Source: an uncultured Marvinbryantia sp.
GTDB lineage: Bacteria; Bacillota; Clostridia; Lachnospirales; Lachnospiraceae
Assembly: GCA_934394985.1 (NCBI GenBank)
Contig: CAKRRF010000001.1
Coordinates: 147,038 to 211,037, forward strand
Reading direction: 5' to 3'
Length of the DNA: 64,000 bases
Shown here: piece by piece, positions 61,129 through 64,000 of the stretch
How positions within the stretch are numbered: position 1 is the first letter of the stretch
Layout of the letters: every line of letters starts with the position of its first letter
Made by a program: the position numbers and the translations under genes
Notes under the pieces: generated by a model
What the model was told of the DNA's origin: nothing
Databases searched by the model: none
Seen by the model: the letters and a program-made list of their open reading frames with translations, nothing else

Positions 61129-64000
61129 TTATAGTTCATCATCACTTCCGATGGATGCTGTCTCAATGATAAACTTCACATTGCCTTTACCATCCTCGTT
61201 TCCGCTGGAGTAAAGCTGATATGCATCACCTGCATCACGAATATCTTTCAGTCTGTCGATCATGTCCTGCAGATCTTCATCCGCAAAATCTACGATCTTC
61301 TGGATTGCTTTTTCATCAAATTCTTCCATGCCATCTCTCAGCTCATTTGCGCCATCCAGCAGTTCATCTACACCAGAATCCAGATCCTGACCGCCATCCT
61401 TCAGCTGTGAGGTACCATCCTTCAGCTGTGAGCTGCCGTCTGCCAGCTGCTGTACACCGTCTGCCAGTGTTGCGCCGCCTTTCTTCAGCTGCTTTCCACC
61501 GTTTGCCAGCTGCTGTACACCATTTGCCAGTGCACCTGCTCCATTCTGAAGCGTCTTTGTGCCAGCTGCCAGTGTTCCAGTGCCATCTTTCAGCGTATTC
61601 ACCCCTGCCTGAAGCTGTACAGAACCGTCTGCAAGTCCTTTGATACCATCATTTAAAGCCGGAAGTTTAAGTGCCAGCGTGTTGAATCCAACGTTCAGTG
61701 CATCGATACCATCATAGAGAGCTGTTACACCATCTGCCAAAGCATTGGCTCCTGTCATAAGGCTGACTGACTCTTCTGTGTCAGTAGATACTGCCTTTTC
61801 TATTTCTTTGACTCCCGCCTGAAGCTGTACGAGCAGACCCGTTTTTTCATTACCATCTATATAAGTACAGAGCATGGTATCAAATGTGGATAATCCATCT
61901 TTCACATCATTCAGTCCATCTATGATTGCATCAATACTGCCAACCAGTCCCGGATTCTCTGATGTATTATCTCCCTTTGCCAGCCCCTGTAAGTATTCGC
62001 CTGTACCAATCAGTTTCTTCAATGTTTCTGCCTGTGTCGGCTGTGACGGCTGTGGCTGTTCTGTCGGTTCATCATTTTGCGTTACCGTACTATCTGCTGC
62101 CTGCATCTCTACCTGCTGTGTCTGAGTCACAGTCTGTGCCTTCTGCATGGCTGCCAGTGCCGCCTTCTGATTTGCAAGATCAGATTCCAGCTGTGCAATG
62201 CAGTTCGCCAGCTGACCGGTGTAGGTACTGTATGCACCGGAATATTCTTTTAATAATTTGTCCGGAACAGAGCTTTCTTTAGACTGTACATCCTTCAGGC
62301 TCTCCAGAACAGCTTCATTCCCTGCAATGGCTGCCTGCAGACTGGCAATTGCTTCCGGACTGGTCTCTGCAAAGGAAACATCCACACTCACCTCAACCGG
62401 CGCTGAATAGGTGGTAATCTCTCCGCCTGTACTTTCCTGTCCTGCCGTCTCTGACTGGCTTGAGCCGCCCTGAGATAATGCACTCAGGTTCTGCTGCATC
62501 ACTGCATTTGCTCCGTTTACATACTGGTCAAATCCTTGAACAAACTTTTCTACCTCACCTTTTTTCTTCGTAACAAGAGCAATAAACTTATCCAGTTCTG
62601 TTATTTTGTCCTGGATTCCAGTATGCACACTTTCTATTAGCTTTGTCAGTTTGCCATCCAGTCCAAGCAATGCCTGATCCAGTGTATTCACTCCTGCTGC
62701 CAGATTCTTTGCTCCACCGGTCAGATCTTCTTTTTTTGTCTCCATCTGACCCACACCACTCATAAGCTGCTGCAAACCGCCCATCAGTGCCGGCCGATTC
62801 TGATCCAGTGTGGTGACGCCTGCTGCCAGCTGATCCATTCCAGCCTTCAGTGATGAAGCTCCGGTATCCAGTGATGCAGCTCCGCCTGCCAGCTTATTTA
62901 CCCCTTTGACCAGATCACCTTTTTTACTGTTTAACTGATCCAGTCCGTCAGATAACTGGTTAATTCCGTCAATCAGATCTCCCTTTTTGTTGTTCAGTGT
63001 CTGCACACCATCATTCAGTTCACCTGCACCATCATCCAGCTTATTTATACCGTCAACCAGATCAACACAGCCGTCTTTTAATTCCTGCACACCGTCTGCC
63101 AGATCACTGGTTCCGTCTACCAGCTTTGTCGCTGCATCTGCGATTTCATCAATCTTATCCTTCAGTTCATCTTCATCATCGATATCATCCAGTTCCAAAT
63201 CATCCAGACTCAGCGGAGTCGCTACCGTCATAGACATGGAAAGATTAAAATCTGTCACATCTGCTTCTACTTCAAAGCTGTCCGGAATATTCAGATCAAT
63301 ATCCAGATCATCCAGCACATCGGATCCTTTGATCTTCAGACTGTCTTCCAACCCCGGAAGTCCTACGCCAATTACGATATTTTTATCTCCGTCAGAAATA
63401 GTTTTTCCGTTGTCTACCTTTACATTGGAAAAATTTTCTCCCGGAAGAACCATTCCGGTAAACAGTACAAACGGTGTATAGATTTCTCCCTTTTTCATAT
63501 GGTTGGTATATTGATATACCATCTTCACATGACCACTTTTACCTGCCAGATCATCCGGAGATATTTCCTTTCCATCCAGATAATAGGTAACCTTCAGAGA
63601 AACCGGAAGATCCTTGGTGCTGGTTCCCTGATAGTAAATATCGCTTCCATTGGCATCCCAGGTAATCGTATCGCCATCCTGTGAAAAAGTCTCGTCACCC
63701 TTGACATTTTTGATATCTGTCAGATCACTCTTATCAGACAGTGCTGCGGAACCATCCGTATTTTTCAGCCAGTCACTGACGATGATCTCCTGTGTTTCTC
63801 CTGAAGGAGATGCCTGCACATAGACGGTTTCTTCCTTAGATGTCTCTTTTTTCTCTTTTTCTGTTTCCTTCTCTGTTTCCTTTTCTGTAACTGCTTCTGT
63901 CATGTTTTCGGTTTCTTTTTCTACGGAAGCAGGCTGATCTGCCGCATAGACACTTCCCATACCTGCATTTGCAATCATAATACCTGTCATAGCCAGAGCC
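61129..64000 (-). CDS. Large secreted protein with glycine heptad repeats (YhgE/Pip-like), 5' end outside window
   Basis: More than 953 residues are visible. The frame enters from the window end within a hydrophobic segment (ALAMTGIMIANAGMGSVYA) that looks like the end of a signal peptide, so the true start is beyond 64000. A Glu/Lys/Thr tract follows, then a beta-rich domain of about 220 residues. Next come two blocks of seven-residue repeats of the form LxxGxxx (e.g. LADGVQELKDG), about 290-440 and 760-905. They are separated by a helical, Gln-rich region. The repeats resemble those of YhgE/Pip and related proteins, but no C-terminal membrane domain is present. The function is unknown. Confidence 0.85.
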   Translation of the reverse strand, partial: ALAMTGIMIANAGMGSVYAADQPASVEKETENMTEAVTEKETEKETEKEKKETSKEETVYVQASPSGETQEIIVSDWLKNTDGSAALSDKSDLTDIKNVKGDETFSQDGDTITWDANGSDIYYQGTSTKDLPVSLKVTYYLDGKEISPDDLAGKSGHVKMVYQYTNHMKKGEIYTPFVLFTGMVLPGENFSNVKVDNGKTISDGDKNIVIGVGLPGLEDSLKIKGSDVLDDLDIDLNIPDSFEVEADVTDFNLSMSMTVATPLSLDDLELDDIDDEDELKDKIDEIADAATKLVDGTSDLADGVQELKDGCVDLVDGINKLDDGAGELNDGVQTLNNKKGDLIDGINQLSDGLDQLNSKKGDLVKGVNKLAGGAASLDTGASSLKAGMDQLAAGVTTLDQNRPALMGGLQQLMSGVGQMETKKEDLTGGAKNLAAGVNTLDQALLGLDGKLTKLIESVHTGIQDKITELDKFIALVTKKKGEVEKFVQGFDQYVNGANAVMQQNLSALSQGGSSQSETAGQESTGGEITTYSAPVEVSVDVSFAETSPEAIASLQAAIAGNEAVLESLKDVQSKESSVPDKLLKEYSGAYSTYTGQLANCIAQLESDLANQKAALAAMQKAQTVTQTQQVEMQAADSTVTQNDEPTEQPQPSQPTQAETLKKLIGTGEYLQGLAKGDNTSENPGLVGSIDAIIDGLNDVKDGLSTFDTMLCTYIDGNEKTGLLVQLQAGVKEIEKAVSTDTEESVSLMTGANALADGVTALYDGIDALNVGFNTLALKLPALNDGIKGLADGSVQLQAGVNTLKDGTGTLAAGTKTLQNGAGALANGVQQLANGGKQLKKGGATLADGVQQLADGSSQLKDGTSQLKDGGQDLDSGVDELLDGANELRDGMEEFDEKAIQKIVDFADEDLQDMIDRLKDIRDAGDAYQLYSSGNEDGKGNVKFIIETASIGSDDEL

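Noticed and set aside
61300..63200. Tandem DNA repeats or CRISPR array suggested by periodic sequence
   Set aside because: Periodicity is 21 bp and in frame, reflecting protein heptads; no constant repeats with unique spacers.
62987..63481. 164-residue Ser-rich plus-strand frame opposite the heptad-repeat gene
   Set aside because: Low-complexity shadow of Asp/Leu-rich repeats on the minus strand.

Overview
The window looks like chromosome from an anaerobic Firmicute of the family Lachnospiraceae (Blautia/Dorea/Ruminococcus-like). This is inferred from moderate GC, three T-box leaders, a CIRCE element, the anaerobic cobalt-early corrin pathway, SpoIID and SleB cell-wall proteins, and family-typical surface proteins. 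Nearly all genes are on the minus strand. Only tyrA, aroA and one surface-protein gene are on the plus strand. I found no rRNA, tRNA, CRISPR array, insertion sequence or prophage.

Positions 1-20490 (minus strand) hold one very long tetrapyrrole/B12 transcription unit. It starts at a consensus promoter followed by a cobalamin riboswitch with a terminator that abuts the cbiD ribosome binding site. The order is cbiD-cbiL-cbiF-cbiG-cbiH-cbiJET-cbiA-cbiB-cobD-cbiP-cbiC, then a secreted YARHG-domain protein, then cbiK-hemA-hemC-cobA/hemD-hemB-hemL and the start of a small membrane-protein gene. This covers glutamyl-tRNA to uroporphyrinogen III, precorrin-2, cobalt insertion and corrin ring to adenosylcobinamide phosphate. 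Precorrin-2 dehydrogenase, the cob(I)alamin adenosyltransferase and the nucleotide-loop genes are not seen. No haem-branch genes (hemE onward) are present, so the hem genes here appear to serve corrinoids.

Positions 20526-24800 hold a Trp-specifier T-box controlling an ABC importer of the TrpXYZ type (binding protein, permease, ATPase), closely followed by nrdG and dut. Positions 24799-34345 hold pgi, degV, a CIRCE-associated htpG, an operon of L,D-transpeptidase, tRNA-dihydrouridine synthase and a hypothetical gene, and a divergent EF-G paralogue. Positions 34650-37160 (plus) hold tyrA-aroA.

Positions 37224-50190 hold a histidine phosphatase with queA, pheS-pheT under a Phe T-box, a YihY membrane protein, a SpoIID-like protein, galM, a probable 6S RNA, and a thrC - small membrane protein - polysaccharide pyruvyl transferase operon. 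Positions 50186-59342 hold a SleB-type hydrolase, leuA under a Leu T-box, a sortase-type surface protein, and ilvN-ilvC-leuC-leuD. Positions 59387-64000 hold a CBS-pair protein, a secreted C39-like peptidase and a large secreted protein made largely of glycine heptads, cut by the window end.

The genes are mostly core biosynthesis. The unexplained points are the secreted YARHG protein inside the B12 unit, the CIRCE element placed upstream of the htpG promoter, the altered GTPase motifs of the EF-G paralogue, a structured stretch beside the 6S RNA, and three large secreted or surface proteins of unknown role. I did not find a clearly new multi-gene system.
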